Below are positions 1 to 9,461 of a stretch of DNA of 64,000 nucleotides, one piece after another. The notes below the pieces were generated by a model, which was given only the letters and a program-made list of their open reading frames with translations, was not told the origin of the DNA and searched no databases. Both the position numbers and the translations under genes were made by a program. Position 1 is the stretch's first letter, and the number at the start of each line of letters is the position of its first letter. The DNA comes from CAYNHF01 sp964397045 (GTDB lineage: Bacteria; Actinomycetota; Acidimicrobiia; Spongiisociales; UBA5794), in NCBI GenBank assembly GCA_964397045.1, contig CAYNHF010000047.1, positions 138,911-202,910 on the forward strand, written 5' to 3'.

Positions 1-66
1 ATAGCAGGCGAATCGAGTCATATGCAAGCGGAAGAGTCTTCCATATAGCCGATCGGCAGCCTGAAG

Positions 67-609
67 GTGGAAAATATAGCGAAATCTGAGAGACTGTGTA
101 CTTTGAAGGAGAATCTCATCACGCAACGCACCAACGCTGCCGAAACGCCGGACCTCGATGACAAGGATCTCCAGATCATTGCGGCGCTTCAGATCAACGG
201 ACGCGCCAACTACGCGGATCTGGCAAAGGGAATCGAACTCAGCCAGGCGGCCATTCGACTCCGGGTCAACCGACTGCTCGAGACTGGTGTGCTCGAGATC
301 GTGGCCATCACCGATCCCCTCAGCATCGGATTCACCGTCCAGGCCATGGTCGGTTTGACCGTTGACGGTGGTATCGAGACGCTCAGCGATGAAATCGGAA
401 CTCGCGAGTACGCCGTCTACGTGGTGTTGACCGCAGGTCGCTTCGATCTGCTGGTAGAGGTGTTGTGTGCCGACAACGATCACCTGCTGGAAGTGCTGAG
501 TGACCTGCGAGCGCTCGACGGAGTGTCTTCGGTCGAGGCTCAAACCTACCTCAGGTTGACCAAGCAGACGTACGCCTGGGGGATGCCCCCGCTCCGTACT
601 ACGACCTGA
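67..609 (+). CDS. Lrp/AsnC-family transcriptional regulator
   Basis: DNA-binding regulator of the leucine-responsive/AsnC type. Residues about 31-80 form the AsnC helix-turn-helix (LDDKDLQIIAALQ, then SQAAIRLRVNRLLETGV), and residues about 90-165 form the RAM-like effector and oligomerisation domain. At 180 aa the length is a little above the usual 150-165. The GTG start sits directly against a GAAGG sequence, so the true start may be a little downstream; the first 28 residues are not conserved-looking. It is the first gene of a region rich in amine/amino-acid oxidoreductases, and such regulators often sense amino acids, so local control is plausible but not shown. Confidence 0.88.
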   Translation: MENIAKSERLCTLKENLITQRTNAAETPDLDDKDLQIIAALQINGRANYADLAKGIELSQAAIRLRVNRLLETGVLEIVAITDPLSIGFTVQAMVGLTVDGGIETLSDEIGTREYAVYVVLTAGRFDLLVEVLCADNDHLLEVLSDLRALDGVSSVEAQTYLRLTKQTYAWGMPPLRTTT

Positions 610-647
610 CGTTCGACCCCGGTGCCGCTTCAGCGTCGGATCGACCG

Positions 648-1271
648 TCATCCGACAAGAAAGACCCTGTCACCGGGTCGTACGGTGACCACATCGAGTG
701 CCTCGTCCGGCACCAACAAGAAGCCGCGCCTGCCGTTGCCCAAGAACCTCAGGATCTCTCCCAGTTGGGGCGTCGAGATCTCCTCGACCTGGCGCCGGGC
801 ACAGAAGCGGCTGAACTCCACGCATGGCGCAGCGAAGCTCACCATCTCCAGCCTCGCCATTTCGCCGGTGTCCTGATTCTCGATGGTCAACGCGTTGCCG
901 AGATCGTCGGGCCAGACCTCGTGCGGATGGTCGATGACGATGTTCTCGCCGGCGACCCCCACGACCATGTGTGCGCCGAACTCATCGCGCATCGCGGCGT
1001 AGTGTGCCGTGAATCCGACACAGACCAGATCGTCTTCGTCGTATGCCTTGGCGGGGTGATCGAGATGGTGGATATCCAGCACCTCCTCCCCAGTCGGCAG
1101 GGTGGCCTGGATCCCCCGTCGGGTGATCTCCAGCCGCTCGACCTCAACTCGACGGCCGGCGTCGTAGAAGGATCGGACCAGCGACGGCTGCGGGAGACCG
1201 ACAATGAGACCGTTCGGTTGTATTTGGACGAGGCTGACCCTGCCCAACGGACGAACTGGGGCGTCGCTCAC
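648..1271 (-). CDS. MOSC domain-containing protein
   Basis: A 207-aa protein with features of the MOSC (molybdenum cofactor sulfurase C-terminal) fold, including GENIVID near residue 110 and a conserved-type cysteine in FCARRQ near residue 160. MOSC proteins carry sulfur or bind molybdenum cofactor; the substrate here is unknown. The GTG start at 1271 is preceded by AAGGAC at suitable spacing. It is the last gene of the minus-strand series of FAD oxidoreductases, 145 bp downstream of the nearest one, so it may be co-transcribed or separate. Molybdenum cofactor genes lie about 21 kb away. Confidence 0.8.
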   Translation of the reverse strand: MSDAPVRPLGRVSLVQIQPNGLIVGLPQPSLVRSFYDAGRRVEVERLEITRRGIQATLPTGEEVLDIHHLDHPAKAYDEDDLVCVGFTAHYAAMRDEFGAHMVVGVAGENIVIDHPHEVWPDDLGNALTIENQDTGEMARLEMVSFAAPCVEFSRFCARRQVEEISTPQLGEILRFLGNGRRGFLLVPDEALDVVTVRPGDRVFLVG

Positions 1272-1416
1272 CCTGGGTCCTTGCTGGTGGCGCCGAGAAG
1301 ACAGAAGGTAAGTTGGCCTTCGTCGACTCCGTCTCGAATCCTCGCCAAGCCAGCGGCATCTACGGTGGGGAGCGAGTCGTGTCCCCCGCAGGAACGAGAA
1401 CGAGCCACAGTCACCT

Positions 1417-3006
1417 TCATCGCCTTTTCAGATCAGAGATAACCCGCCGGGCCGCATTGTGCCCTGGAGCACCGGTGACACCTCCACCGGGATGAGCACC
1501 CGAACCGCACAGGTAGAGGTTCTGGATGGGCGTCCGATATTGGGCGGCCCGCGGATGGGGTCGGAAGCTGAAGAGTTGATCTAGGTCGTGCCGGCCGTGG
1601 AAGATGTCAGACTCGGTGAGTCCGTAGACCGTTTCGAGGTCCAGCGGACTCAGCGTCTGGCGCCCGACGATGATCTCGGGAAGATTCGGCATCACCCCGG
1701 CCATATAGGACACGATGCGGTCGGCAACGTCCTCTTTGATCAGGTCCCAGTGCAAGCCGTCCGCCAACTGATACGGGAAGTACTTGGCGAGGACACTCAC
1801 CACATGTTGACCTGGTGGCGCCAGGCTGTCGTCGATCGTCGATGGAATCGTGATTTCAAGACGTGGCTCCTGCGGCAACCGCCCCCTCGCTGCCTCCCAG
1901 TAGTTGGCTTCGAGCCCCTCGATACCTGGAAAGATAGTGATGTCGGATCGACTCCACCGGTCATCCTCTGCCAATTCCGGGAACCGGATGTCGGGCAATG
2001 CTTTGAGCGCCAGGTTGACCTTCATGGAGCTGTGGCCCATCCGCAGCCGCTCGATATCCCTGGCGAACTCCTCGTCCAGGTCGCTCCGATTGACCAACTC
2101 GAGGAAGGTGCGTTTCGGGTCCGTGTTGGCCAGGACGCAGCGGCTGCGTACGACCTCGCCGTTCTCGAGCCGAACACCGTTCGCGCTGCCGTCCTCGACG
2201 AGGATTCGCTCGACCGACGCGTCGGTTCGAATCTCGACGCCGACCGAGCGAGCGAACGATGCCATCGCCTGGGTGATGCCTCCCATACCTCCCTTCACCA
2301 GACGCCACGCTCCCACCTCACCGTCCAATTCGCCGATTGCCATGTGAAAGAACGGAATCGCAGAACCGGGTTGGTCCAGGCTGGCGAAGTTGCCCGAGAA
2401 ACAGGCAGAGCCGTACATGCTTCTCACCATGTTGCTCTCGAACCAGCGCTCGATGATGCCGCGGGCGCTGCCGGCCATCATTTGCGCGAGCCGATAACGC
2501 TGCTCCGGCGACAGCTTGCGGATATCGAGACCCATCCCGGCAAGTGCCGTCATGTCGCGCCAACCTGCATCCAACTTGGGGGGTTCGCGCAACATCTGGT
2601 TGCGCAGGACCACGCCGATCTCCTGAACCATGGAGTCGAACTGCTCCATGGCATCGAAGTCGGTCATCGAGAAACGCTCGACCTCCTTGCGGTCATGCTG
2701 CTCATCTTCGGTGAAGAACAGATAGTCGTCTCCACACACGGCCAAGGTTCCGTCCATCGGCAACATCGCGAACCCGTGGTGCCGCAACTCCAGATCTCGG
2801 ATGACCTCGGTCCGCAGGAGGCTGACGACATATGACACCGTGGAAACTCGGAAGCCGGGCTGGATTTCTTCAGTCACCACCGACCCACCGACGATCGGTC
2901 GCCTCTCGAGCACGAGCACCCTCAAGCCGGCCTTCCCGAGATAGCCGGCCGCGGTGAGGCCGTTGTGGCCCCCACCAACCACGATGGCGTCGTACGCCGT
3001 GCTCAT
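1417..3006 (-). CDS. FAD-dependent oxidoreductase, PYROXD2/phytoene desaturase-like (copy 3)
   Basis: A 529-aa flavoprotein. The N-terminus has the dinucleotide-binding motif VVGGGHNGLTAAGYL followed by VLERRPIVGGSVVTEE. The C-terminus ends in the second FAD motif, LYLCGSGAHPGGGVTGAPGHNAAR. This is the CrtI/PYROXD2 superfamily of amine or carotenoid oxidoreductases; without carotenoid genes nearby, an amine or amino-acid substrate is more likely. The ATG at 3006 is chosen because GGGAGG lies about 10 nt upstream; a longer reading would run into the preceding gene. It is third in a row of three paralogues, 65 bp after copy 2. Substrate unknown. Confidence 0.85.
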   Translation of the reverse strand: MSTAYDAIVVGGGHNGLTAAGYLGKAGLRVLVLERRPIVGGSVVTEEIQPGFRVSTVSYVVSLLRTEVIRDLELRHHGFAMLPMDGTLAVCGDDYLFFTEDEQHDRKEVERFSMTDFDAMEQFDSMVQEIGVVLRNQMLREPPKLDAGWRDMTALAGMGLDIRKLSPEQRYRLAQMMAGSARGIIERWFESNMVRSMYGSACFSGNFASLDQPGSAIPFFHMAIGELDGEVGAWRLVKGGMGGITQAMASFARSVGVEIRTDASVERILVEDGSANGVRLENGEVVRSRCVLANTDPKRTFLELVNRSDLDEEFARDIERLRMGHSSMKVNLALKALPDIRFPELAEDDRWSRSDITIFPGIEGLEANYWEAARGRLPQEPRLEITIPSTIDDSLAPPGQHVVSVLAKYFPYQLADGLHWDLIKEDVADRIVSYMAGVMPNLPEIIVGRQTLSPLDLETVYGLTESDIFHGRHDLDQLFSFRPHPRAAQYRTPIQNLYLCGSGAHPGGGVTGAPGHNAARRVISDLKRR

Positions 3007-3071
3007 CTCGCCGATCCTCCCGGGAGTGAAGCCTGGATCTCCGCCATTGACATTGCTTGCACTGCCGGCGC

Positions 3072-4658
3072 CTATCCGACGTCTGCGAGAATCTCGCGAG
3101 CCGCGTTGTGGCCCGGAAGACCGGTAACGCCACCGCCGGGGTGAGTAGCGGCGCCACACATGTACAAACCCTTTACCGGTGTTCGGTATCGCGCGTAGCC
3201 GGGGACGGGCCGCATGTGGAAGATCTGGTCGAGCGTCATCTCGCCGTGATTGGGGTTGCCCTCGGCCAGCCCGAACCTGGCTTCGAGGTCCACGGGAACC
3301 AGGATCTCCCGGTGCAGAATCGTGTCGCGGATGCCGGGTGCATACTCGGCCAGGGTATCGATCACGATGTCCGCGAAGGCGTCGCGTTCCAGATCCCAGG
3401 TCCCGTCACGCAGTTCGTACGGGGCGTACTTCGCGGTGATCGACATGACGTGCCGACCATCGGGTGCCAGCGTCGGATCGCTCAGGGTGGGAATCAGCAC
3501 GTCGAGATAGGGATGATCCGAGTAGCGGCCGTACTTAGTGCAGTCGTAGGCCCGCTGCACGTAGTCGAGCGACGGCGCGATCTGAATCGGTGCGCGCAAC
3601 CTCCCGGCATCATCCGAGTCGACCGCCGCAAACTCCGGAAGGTCACTCAAGGCGAGGTGAATTCGAGCGGCCGAACCTCGAAACTTGATCGCTCCGACGC
3701 TGCGCACGAAGGAAGCCTCGAGGATGCGCGGCTCGACGAGCTCATGGAACGTCGTACGTGGGCCCGCGTTGGAGACGACGATCGCCGCCGGCATCGTATC
3801 CCCACCTTCGAGCTCGACTCCCACAGCCCGACCCTGCTGCACGATCACCCGATTCACGGGAACGCCGGTTCGGATGTCCACACCAAAATCTCGCGCCGTG
3901 GCGGCAAGGGCAGAGGTGAGGGCACCCATGCCGCCCTTGACAACACTCGCCGAGCGGAACGCGCCGGTTCCGCCCAGCGCCCAGTTCCCCAGCATCGTGA
4001 ACGAGGTTCCTGCTTCCCGGGGCCCCCAGGTGATGTTCAGGACACTGCTGGCACCGATGGCTGCTTTGACGGCAGGCGATTCGAAGTACTCGCTCAGCAA
4101 GTCCTCCGCCGACATCGGTAGGACCCGCAACAGCTCTCCGATCCGCTTCCTGCCGAGCCTGCGCACCGGAGCCAAGAGTCCACTGCCGGCACGCACGTCG
4201 CGCAGGCCCACTTCAGGAAGGTCGGGCGGCGTCAACTCCATCTGTGCCCGCATGACCTCGGCGATCCTGTCCATCAGTTCCACGAATTGCGGGTACCGCT
4301 GCGCATCCGCTGAAGAGAACCGGGCAATCGCCTCGGCGGTCCGGGCTGGATCTCGCCATATCGTGAGCTGGGAGCCATCGGGTTGCGGGCAGAACGCGAC
4401 CGCTTCAGAGGGTACGAAGCTGACCCTCGTCGCGATTCCAAGGTCGCGCGCAACGCGGGGAGACAGGTAACCGCCACCGTCTGCAACCGTAGACACTCGG
4501 AATCCCGGATGGATCTCCTCGGTGACTGCGGCACCGCCGACCATTGCCTGCCGTTCGAGCACGAGCACCCGCTTGCCGGCTCTGGCGAGGTAGGCGGCGG
4601 CCACCAGACCATTGTGGCCGGCTCCGATCACGATCAGGTCGTAGCGAGAGGCCTTCAC
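3072..4658 (-). CDS. FAD-dependent oxidoreductase, PYROXD2/phytoene desaturase-like (copy 2)
   Basis: A 528-aa paralogue of its two neighbours. N-terminal FAD motif VIGAGHNGLVAAAYLARAGKRVLVLERQ; C-terminal MCGAATHPGGGVTGLPGHNAAREI. The GTG start at 4658 overlaps the stop of the upstream gene by 4 bp (GTGA), which supports translational coupling and this start. The sequence differs clearly from copies 1 and 3, so the three are not a recent triplication and probably have distinct substrates or form a hetero-complex (inference). No signal peptide or membrane segment is seen; expected cytoplasmic. Confidence 0.85.
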   Translation of the reverse strand: MKASRYDLIVIGAGHNGLVAAAYLARAGKRVLVLERQAMVGGAAVTEEIHPGFRVSTVADGGGYLSPRVARDLGIATRVSFVPSEAVAFCPQPDGSQLTIWRDPARTAEAIARFSSADAQRYPQFVELMDRIAEVMRAQMELTPPDLPEVGLRDVRAGSGLLAPVRRLGRKRIGELLRVLPMSAEDLLSEYFESPAVKAAIGASSVLNITWGPREAGTSFTMLGNWALGGTGAFRSASVVKGGMGALTSALAATARDFGVDIRTGVPVNRVIVQQGRAVGVELEGGDTMPAAIVVSNAGPRTTFHELVEPRILEASFVRSVGAIKFRGSAARIHLALSDLPEFAAVDSDDAGRLRAPIQIAPSLDYVQRAYDCTKYGRYSDHPYLDVLIPTLSDPTLAPDGRHVMSITAKYAPYELRDGTWDLERDAFADIVIDTLAEYAPGIRDTILHREILVPVDLEARFGLAEGNPNHGEMTLDQIFHMRPVPGYARYRTPVKGLYMCGAATHPGGGVTGLPGHNAAREILADVG

Positions 4659-6232
4659 AGCTTGCCGCCCAGAATCGCTCTGGCGGCCAGGCGCCCGGGG
4701 CCTGAGGTCACGCCGCCACCTGGATGGGTACCGGAACCGCACTGGTAGTAGTTGCGAATCGGGGTGCGGTAGTCCGCCCACCCGGGAGTAGGTCGGAAGA
4801 AGAAGAGCTGGTCGAGGGTGAGCTCGCCCTGGAAGATGTTGCCCTCAGTCAGATCGAGCTTGTCTTCCATATCCCACGGGGTCAGCACCTGCATGTCCAG
4901 AATGACCTCCTTGAGGTCCGGAGCGAATTCCGAGAGGGTGTCGATCACCGCATCACCGAAGGCGTCTCGTTGTTGGTCACGCCGCTCGGCGTCTGCCTCG
5001 TATGAGGCGTACTGAACGAAGATCGACATCACATGCTTGCCCGGAGGAGCCATGGTCGGGTCCACTGTGGTGGGGATCTCGACCTCCATACATGGGCGTT
5101 GGGAGAAGCCACCATATTTAGCGTCGTCGTAGGCCCGTTCTATGTAGTCGACGCTGGGGCTGATGGCGATGGATCCGGCAATCAACGCGGGATCAGGCAT
5201 CGCCGTGAACGTCGGCAAGCGGTCGAGCGCCAGGTTGACCTTGCCTGATGAACCCCGGTACTTGAAGTTGTCGATCGCATTGATGAGATCAGCCGGCAGC
5301 TCGTTTTCATCAACCAGCTTCCGGAAGGTGACGTTGGGATCACAGGATGACACGACCGTCGTCGCGTAGAACTCCTCGCCCTGCTCCGTTGCCACCCCGA
5401 CGGCCGTTCCGTTCCTCACGATGACGTTGCTCACCGGTGTACTCACTCGAATCTCGGCTCCGTAGCTTCGCGCCGCGCTCGCTATGGCCTCGCTCACCGC
5501 ACCGGTCCCACCCTTCTGGGCGCCCCATGCCGTGTAGGCGCCGTCGAGTTCGCCCATGTAGTGGTGGAGGAGCACGTACGCGGTTCCGGGCGATCTCACG
5601 CCGAGCATCGTTCCGATGATGCCGCTGAGGCCCGTCGTCGCCCGGATCACATTGGTCTCGAAGTACTCTGCCAGGAAGTCGTCGACACTCATCGTCATCA
5701 ACTTGGTGAGTTCGTAGAACGTCTGCTTGTCGAGGCCACCGAGATGCCTGCCGAGTCCAAGAACGGTCTGCAGATCGCGCAGACTCTGTCGGGTCGGGTC
5801 GGGCGGCGTCCACCCGAGGATCGGCTTCACCGCATGGGCCATCTTGTACATCATGTCGGTGAATCGCGGCATCATCTCCGCGTCTCGCAGTGAGTGCCGC
5901 TTCAATTGGTCTCGCTCCTCGGCCGGATCGGTCGGAAAGACGATGTGGTCGCCGTTCTCCATGGGTGCGAAGACAGAATCGATCGGATGGATCTGGAGAC
6001 CGTGCTTCGGCAGCTCGAGCTCCCGAATGACCTCCGGCCGCAGCAAGCTCACGACGTAGGAGTAGACCGTGTACTTGAACCCCGGGAAGATCTCCTCAGT
6101 CACGGCTGCTCCGCCGACCACGTGCCGTTGCTCGAGCAGAAGCACGCTACGCCCGGCGCGGGCAAGGTAGGCGGCACACGTCAGACCGTTGTGACCACCA
6201 CCCACCACGATGGCGTCATAAGTCTTCGCCAC
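4655..6232 (-). CDS. FAD-dependent oxidoreductase, PYROXD2/phytoene desaturase-like (copy 1)
   Basis: A 525-aa flavoprotein. N-terminal VVGGGHNGLTCAAYLARAGRSVLLLEQRHVVGGAA type FAD motif; C-terminal QCGSGTHPGGGVTSGPGRLAAR. The GTG start at 6232 shares one base with the TAG stop of the preceding aminomethyltransferase (TAGTG), so the two are translationally linked. First of the three tandem paralogues. The direct coupling to a GcvT-like folate enzyme suggests the oxidised product carries a one-carbon unit, as in sarcosine or dimethylglycine oxidation (inference). Confidence 0.85.
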   Translation of the reverse strand: MAKTYDAIVVGGGHNGLTCAAYLARAGRSVLLLEQRHVVGGAAVTEEIFPGFKYTVYSYVVSLLRPEVIRELELPKHGLQIHPIDSVFAPMENGDHIVFPTDPAEERDQLKRHSLRDAEMMPRFTDMMYKMAHAVKPILGWTPPDPTRQSLRDLQTVLGLGRHLGGLDKQTFYELTKLMTMSVDDFLAEYFETNVIRATTGLSGIIGTMLGVRSPGTAYVLLHHYMGELDGAYTAWGAQKGGTGAVSEAIASAARSYGAEIRVSTPVSNVIVRNGTAVGVATEQGEEFYATTVVSSCDPNVTFRKLVDENELPADLINAIDNFKYRGSSGKVNLALDRLPTFTAMPDPALIAGSIAISPSVDYIERAYDDAKYGGFSQRPCMEVEIPTTVDPTMAPPGKHVMSIFVQYASYEADAERRDQQRDAFGDAVIDTLSEFAPDLKEVILDMQVLTPWDMEDKLDLTEGNIFQGELTLDQLFFFRPTPGWADYRTPIRNYYQCGSGTHPGGGVTSGPGRLAARAILGGKL

Positions 6233-7443
6233 TACGCCACCACTTCTCGTGCCCGCTTGCGCGGCGGATCGAAGAACGGCAATGCAACCACCGTGGCCGG
6301 CACCGAATAGCTCACCGCTTCGATCATCTCCTCGATGAAGACTTGAGCGCCCGCCCCGGCGGATTCTGGCTCGAGTCGGGCGATGACGACATACTTCTTG
6401 AGAACCGGCGACCACGAGCCGCTGGTGCCGCGACCAACGTGCCGCTCCTGATCAGCATCCGAATAAACGGGAACGGCGTCTGCCCACGGGCGCTGCGGGA
6501 GGGGCAGGGGCATGCCCCACTCGGCGTAGAAGCGCGCCATGGCGACCACATCGAGTTCCAGGCCGACGGTGAGCCAACGAGAGCCGCGCTCCTGCTCTCT
6601 GCGGAGGGCCCGCTGCCCGATGAAGAAGTCCTTGTCGAGGTCGACCATCCAGCCAAGACCCAGGTCGTAGGGCGAGGTCTTCTGCACAGGGAACATCGTC
6701 TGGAAGGCGGAGGTGAAGTCGGCATCGATGAGCAGCAATCCACCTTCGAGTCGCGCCAGATCGAGGGCAATCGTCCCGGCAGGTCGGAGCTGATGATCAC
6801 CCGCAATCTCCATGATCGAGTCCCACACGTGCACCACGCCGGCAGGGTCCACGAAGACCTCATAGCCGAGGTCCCCCGTGTACCCGGTACGCGAGATCAA
6901 GGCCGGAACACCTGACACCTCGGTTGTCGCTGAGCGGAAGAACCCGAGGCTCGAGAGATCGGCAGGTGTCAGCCGCTGCAGCAGATCGCGCGAGGTTGGA
7001 CCCTGCACGGCGACCCCGGCGAACTCTTCCGATACGTCTTCGATCTGCACCTCGAGACCGATTGCGGCATCCTGGAGCCAGCCGAGGATCGGCACCGAGG
7101 CCGTCATGCGGAAGTGGTTCTCTGCCAATCGGGCCACGGTCCCGTCGTCGATGACCATCCCGTCGTCTTCGCACCAGGTGGCGTAGAGCACCTGGCCAAC
7201 GCGGCACTTCGCTGCATCGCGGACGATCACGCGGTCGACGAGTGCTACCGCGTCTCGACCACGGATGTCGAACTTCAGGAGGGGCGATACATCGATGAGG
7301 CCACAGCCGTTGCGGATGGCGTGATATTCATGCAGGTGATCGAGGTCGTACATGGTGGCTGCAAGAAACCCGGACCACTCCTCCCATCGACTGCCGCGAC
7401 AGAGCGGCCCGACCCGTGAATGCAGGGGAGAATTCCGTGCCAT
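6232..7443 (-). CDS. GcvT-family aminomethyltransferase
   Basis: A 403-aa protein of the glycine-cleavage T / aminomethyltransferase superfamily, which moves one-carbon units onto tetrahydrofolate. Recognisable parts are the N-terminal segment AIRNGCGLIDVSPLLKFDIRGRDA, VAVQGPTSRDLLQRLTPADL, RTGYTGDLGYEVFVDP and a C-terminal barrel-like domain (RGTSGSWSPVLKKYV). Start ATG 7443 is chosen because a GGAGGT lies 5 nt upstream; the GTG at 7449 would touch it. It heads the overlapping series with three FAD oxidoreductases. No glycine-cleavage H or P genes are nearby, so a role in demethylation rather than glycine cleavage is favoured. DMSP demethylase-like activity is an alternative. Confidence 0.85.
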   Translation of the reverse strand: MARNSPLHSRVGPLCRGSRWEEWSGFLAATMYDLDHLHEYHAIRNGCGLIDVSPLLKFDIRGRDAVALVDRVIVRDAAKCRVGQVLYATWCEDDGMVIDDGTVARLAENHFRMTASVPILGWLQDAAIGLEVQIEDVSEEFAGVAVQGPTSRDLLQRLTPADLSSLGFFRSATTEVSGVPALISRTGYTGDLGYEVFVDPAGVVHVWDSIMEIAGDHQLRPAGTIALDLARLEGGLLLIDADFTSAFQTMFPVQKTSPYDLGLGWMVDLDKDFFIGQRALRREQERGSRWLTVGLELDVVAMARFYAEWGMPLPLPQRPWADAVPVYSDADQERHVGRGTSGSWSPVLKKYVVIARLEPESAGAGAQVFIEEMIEAVSYSVPATVVALPFFDPPRKRAREVVA

Positions 7444-7756
7444 CCACACACCTCCGGAGGTAATGGTCAGTGCAAAACCGTAGCCAGGCGATGGTTGCCT
7501 TCACAATCGCGGCCTGCGGCACGCCGCAAGACCTCATTCATCCACCTGATGCCGCATGTGCCCGCCGTGGTGTCCTCCGAGCAAGGGAGGCCCGAGGCGC
7601 CGGTTGTCGCGTCCCGGCCGAGCCGCGCCCTGCTCAGATGCAACCCAACCCCCGGCTTGATAGCCGCAGAAGATCACCCGATGTGCATCGCTGACAACAG
7701 TCCCCTCCTCATTCAGTTGGCTCGGAGCGTCGCGCAACCTCACCGGCGGCGTTCAT
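7444..7756. other. Intergenic gap with no recognised gene
   Basis: About 310 bases between the aldehyde dehydrogenase stop and the aminomethyltransferase start. It contains the GGAGGT ribosome binding site of the downstream gene near 7449-7454. I see no convincing coding sequence, tRNA, riboswitch core or strong hairpin. It probably holds the promoter of the GcvT-FAD operon. Confidence 0.6.
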
Positions 7757-9196
7757 CTACCTGACGTTCCCCAAGTCGATCACCACGGTCTGCGGGTCGG
7801 TGAACTCCTGCACGCTGCCCCGACCCCACCCGGTATCGGTTCCCGCGGCGCCACCGAACGGCTGGAACGTTTCCCAGAAATCTGTCGAGTCATTGACGAC
7901 GACGGTGCCGGACCGCACTCGATCCGCGTACCAGAAGGCGCGCTGCAAGCTCGATGTGAACACCGCGGCTTGAAGGCCGAGTCGGGTGCGGTTGGCCAGT
8001 GCCACCGCCTGGGCATCATCAGCGGCTGACAGGATCGGAAGCACCGGGCCAAACGACTCCTCTTGGGAAACCATCGAGTCCTCCGGTACCCCGTCGATCA
8101 CCGTGAAGTCGTAGTAGAAGTCGGTGGGGAAGCCCTCGACGCGCCCGCCACCCTTCAGGATTGACGCGCCACGCGTTTGCGCATCGGCAAGGTGGCGATC
8201 CATTTTGGCTGCGGTCTGCTCGTTGTTCAGCGGCCCGAGGTTGGTGGTTTCGTCGAACGGGTCGCCGAGTCGTACGGCTTCGGACGCCTCCATGACTCCT
8301 GCGACGAAGTCGGCGTGGACTTCGTCGACCACGATCACCCGCTCGGTGGCGCAGCACACCTGGCCGGCGTTGTAGTACGCGCCGTACACCGCAAGCTCCG
8401 CAGCCGCATCGAGATTGGCATCCTCCGTGATGATGGTCGGGCCATTACCCGACATCTCCATGATCGATCGCTTGATGCCCATCTGCGAGATGATGCGGCG
8501 ACCAGTCTCCGAAGACCCCGTGAAACCGATGCCGTCGACGCCCTGGTTGGTGACCAGCATCTCACCGATCTCGGCACCCCCCGGGATGATCGAGATCAGC
8601 CCTTTGGGGACCCCGGCGGCATCAAAGGCCTCCGCTAGTTTGAGCAGACCCCACGGGGTGAATTCGGGAGGTTTGACGATCACCGCGTTGCCGGTCGCCA
8701 GCCCGGGACCCACGTATTCCAGAGGGATGGTCACCGGGAAGTTCCACGGCGTGATCGCGGCCCACACCCCAACCGGCCGATTGAAGGTGAACATCCGCTT
8801 GTTGCGGTCTGTGGTGGGAATCACCCTGCCCTCGAGCCGCTTCACATCCTCGGCGGCGTTGGTGAAGTACTCGTTTGCCTCCGTAATGTCGTCGAGCGAC
8901 TCGGCGTGATACGGCTTTCCCTGTTCGAGCGTCTGAATCCGAGCGATCTCGTCGACGTTGTCCCGCACGGCATCGGAAACTCGATGCAGCAATTCGGCCC
9001 GCTCGAATGCGGACCAATGCCGATACTCGTCCTGAGCATCTCGTGCGGCAGCCACTGCATGCTCGATGTCGGCCGGAGATGCCAGGGGCACGTTGGCGAT
9101 GTGCTCGCCCGTCACAGGGCTGATCAACTCGTGAACCGTGTCGCCGGTTCCCTCGGTCCAATCACCGGCGACGTAGAGCTTCAGGTCTTCGGCCAC
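7757..9196 (-). CDS. NAD(P)-dependent aldehyde dehydrogenase
   Basis: A 479-aa aldehyde dehydrogenase. It shows the ITPWNFPVTIPL cofactor region, GFTGSSETGRRI, the general-base glutamate in EMSGNGP, and the catalytic cysteine in NAGQVCCATERV. The C-terminus carries ESFGPVLPI and PFGGAAGTDTGWGRG. It oxidises an aldehyde to the acid; the substrate cannot be read from sequence. GTG 9196 is chosen because GGGAGGAG lies just upstream. It lies upstream of the aminomethyltransferase and FAD oxidoreductases on the same strand, so it may remove an aldehyde released by amine oxidation. Confidence 0.9.
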   Translation of the reverse strand: MAEDLKLYVAGDWTEGTGDTVHELISPVTGEHIANVPLASPADIEHAVAAARDAQDEYRHWSAFERAELLHRVSDAVRDNVDEIARIQTLEQGKPYHAESLDDITEANEYFTNAAEDVKRLEGRVIPTTDRNKRMFTFNRPVGVWAAITPWNFPVTIPLEYVGPGLATGNAVIVKPPEFTPWGLLKLAEAFDAAGVPKGLISIIPGGAEIGEMLVTNQGVDGIGFTGSSETGRRIISQMGIKRSIMEMSGNGPTIITEDANLDAAAELAVYGAYYNAGQVCCATERVIVVDEVHADFVAGVMEASEAVRLGDPFDETTNLGPLNNEQTAAKMDRHLADAQTRGASILKGGGRVEGFPTDFYYDFTVIDGVPEDSMVSQEESFGPVLPILSAADDAQAVALANRTRLGLQAAVFTSSLQRAFWYADRVRSGTVVVNDSTDFWETFQPFGGAAGTDTGWGRGSVQEFTDPQTVVIDLGNVR

Positions 9197-9461
9197 GTCT
9201 CCTCCCGGTTTCTCGCCATGGCCCATCGCAACCTAACACCGCCTAAGACGTGCGGTGGAGGAGTCGGACTGCGTATCCTCGGACGTTGTGAATCGCGAGC
9301 TGAGAAGGACGGACCGATGGTCGTAGGCCGTCTTCCCGCGAGCGCATTTTGCACAGGACGTTGCTTCACCTCGGAGACTCTCGGCGCGCCTCAGCGCGAC
9401 GCCGGGACAGCAGCCGGCGACCTACGAAGCCCAATACCGTTGATCGATGGAGGTTGTCGTC

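Noticed and set aside
1588..2835. 415-codon plus-strand frame opposite FAD oxidoreductase copy 3
   Set aside because: Antisense shadow of a gene with FAD motifs at both ends; its product is Arg/His-rich and unstructured.
7450..7756. Possible glycine or SAM riboswitch upstream of the aminomethyltransferase
   Set aside because: I looked for conserved cores in this leader and in 9197-9461 and did not see them.
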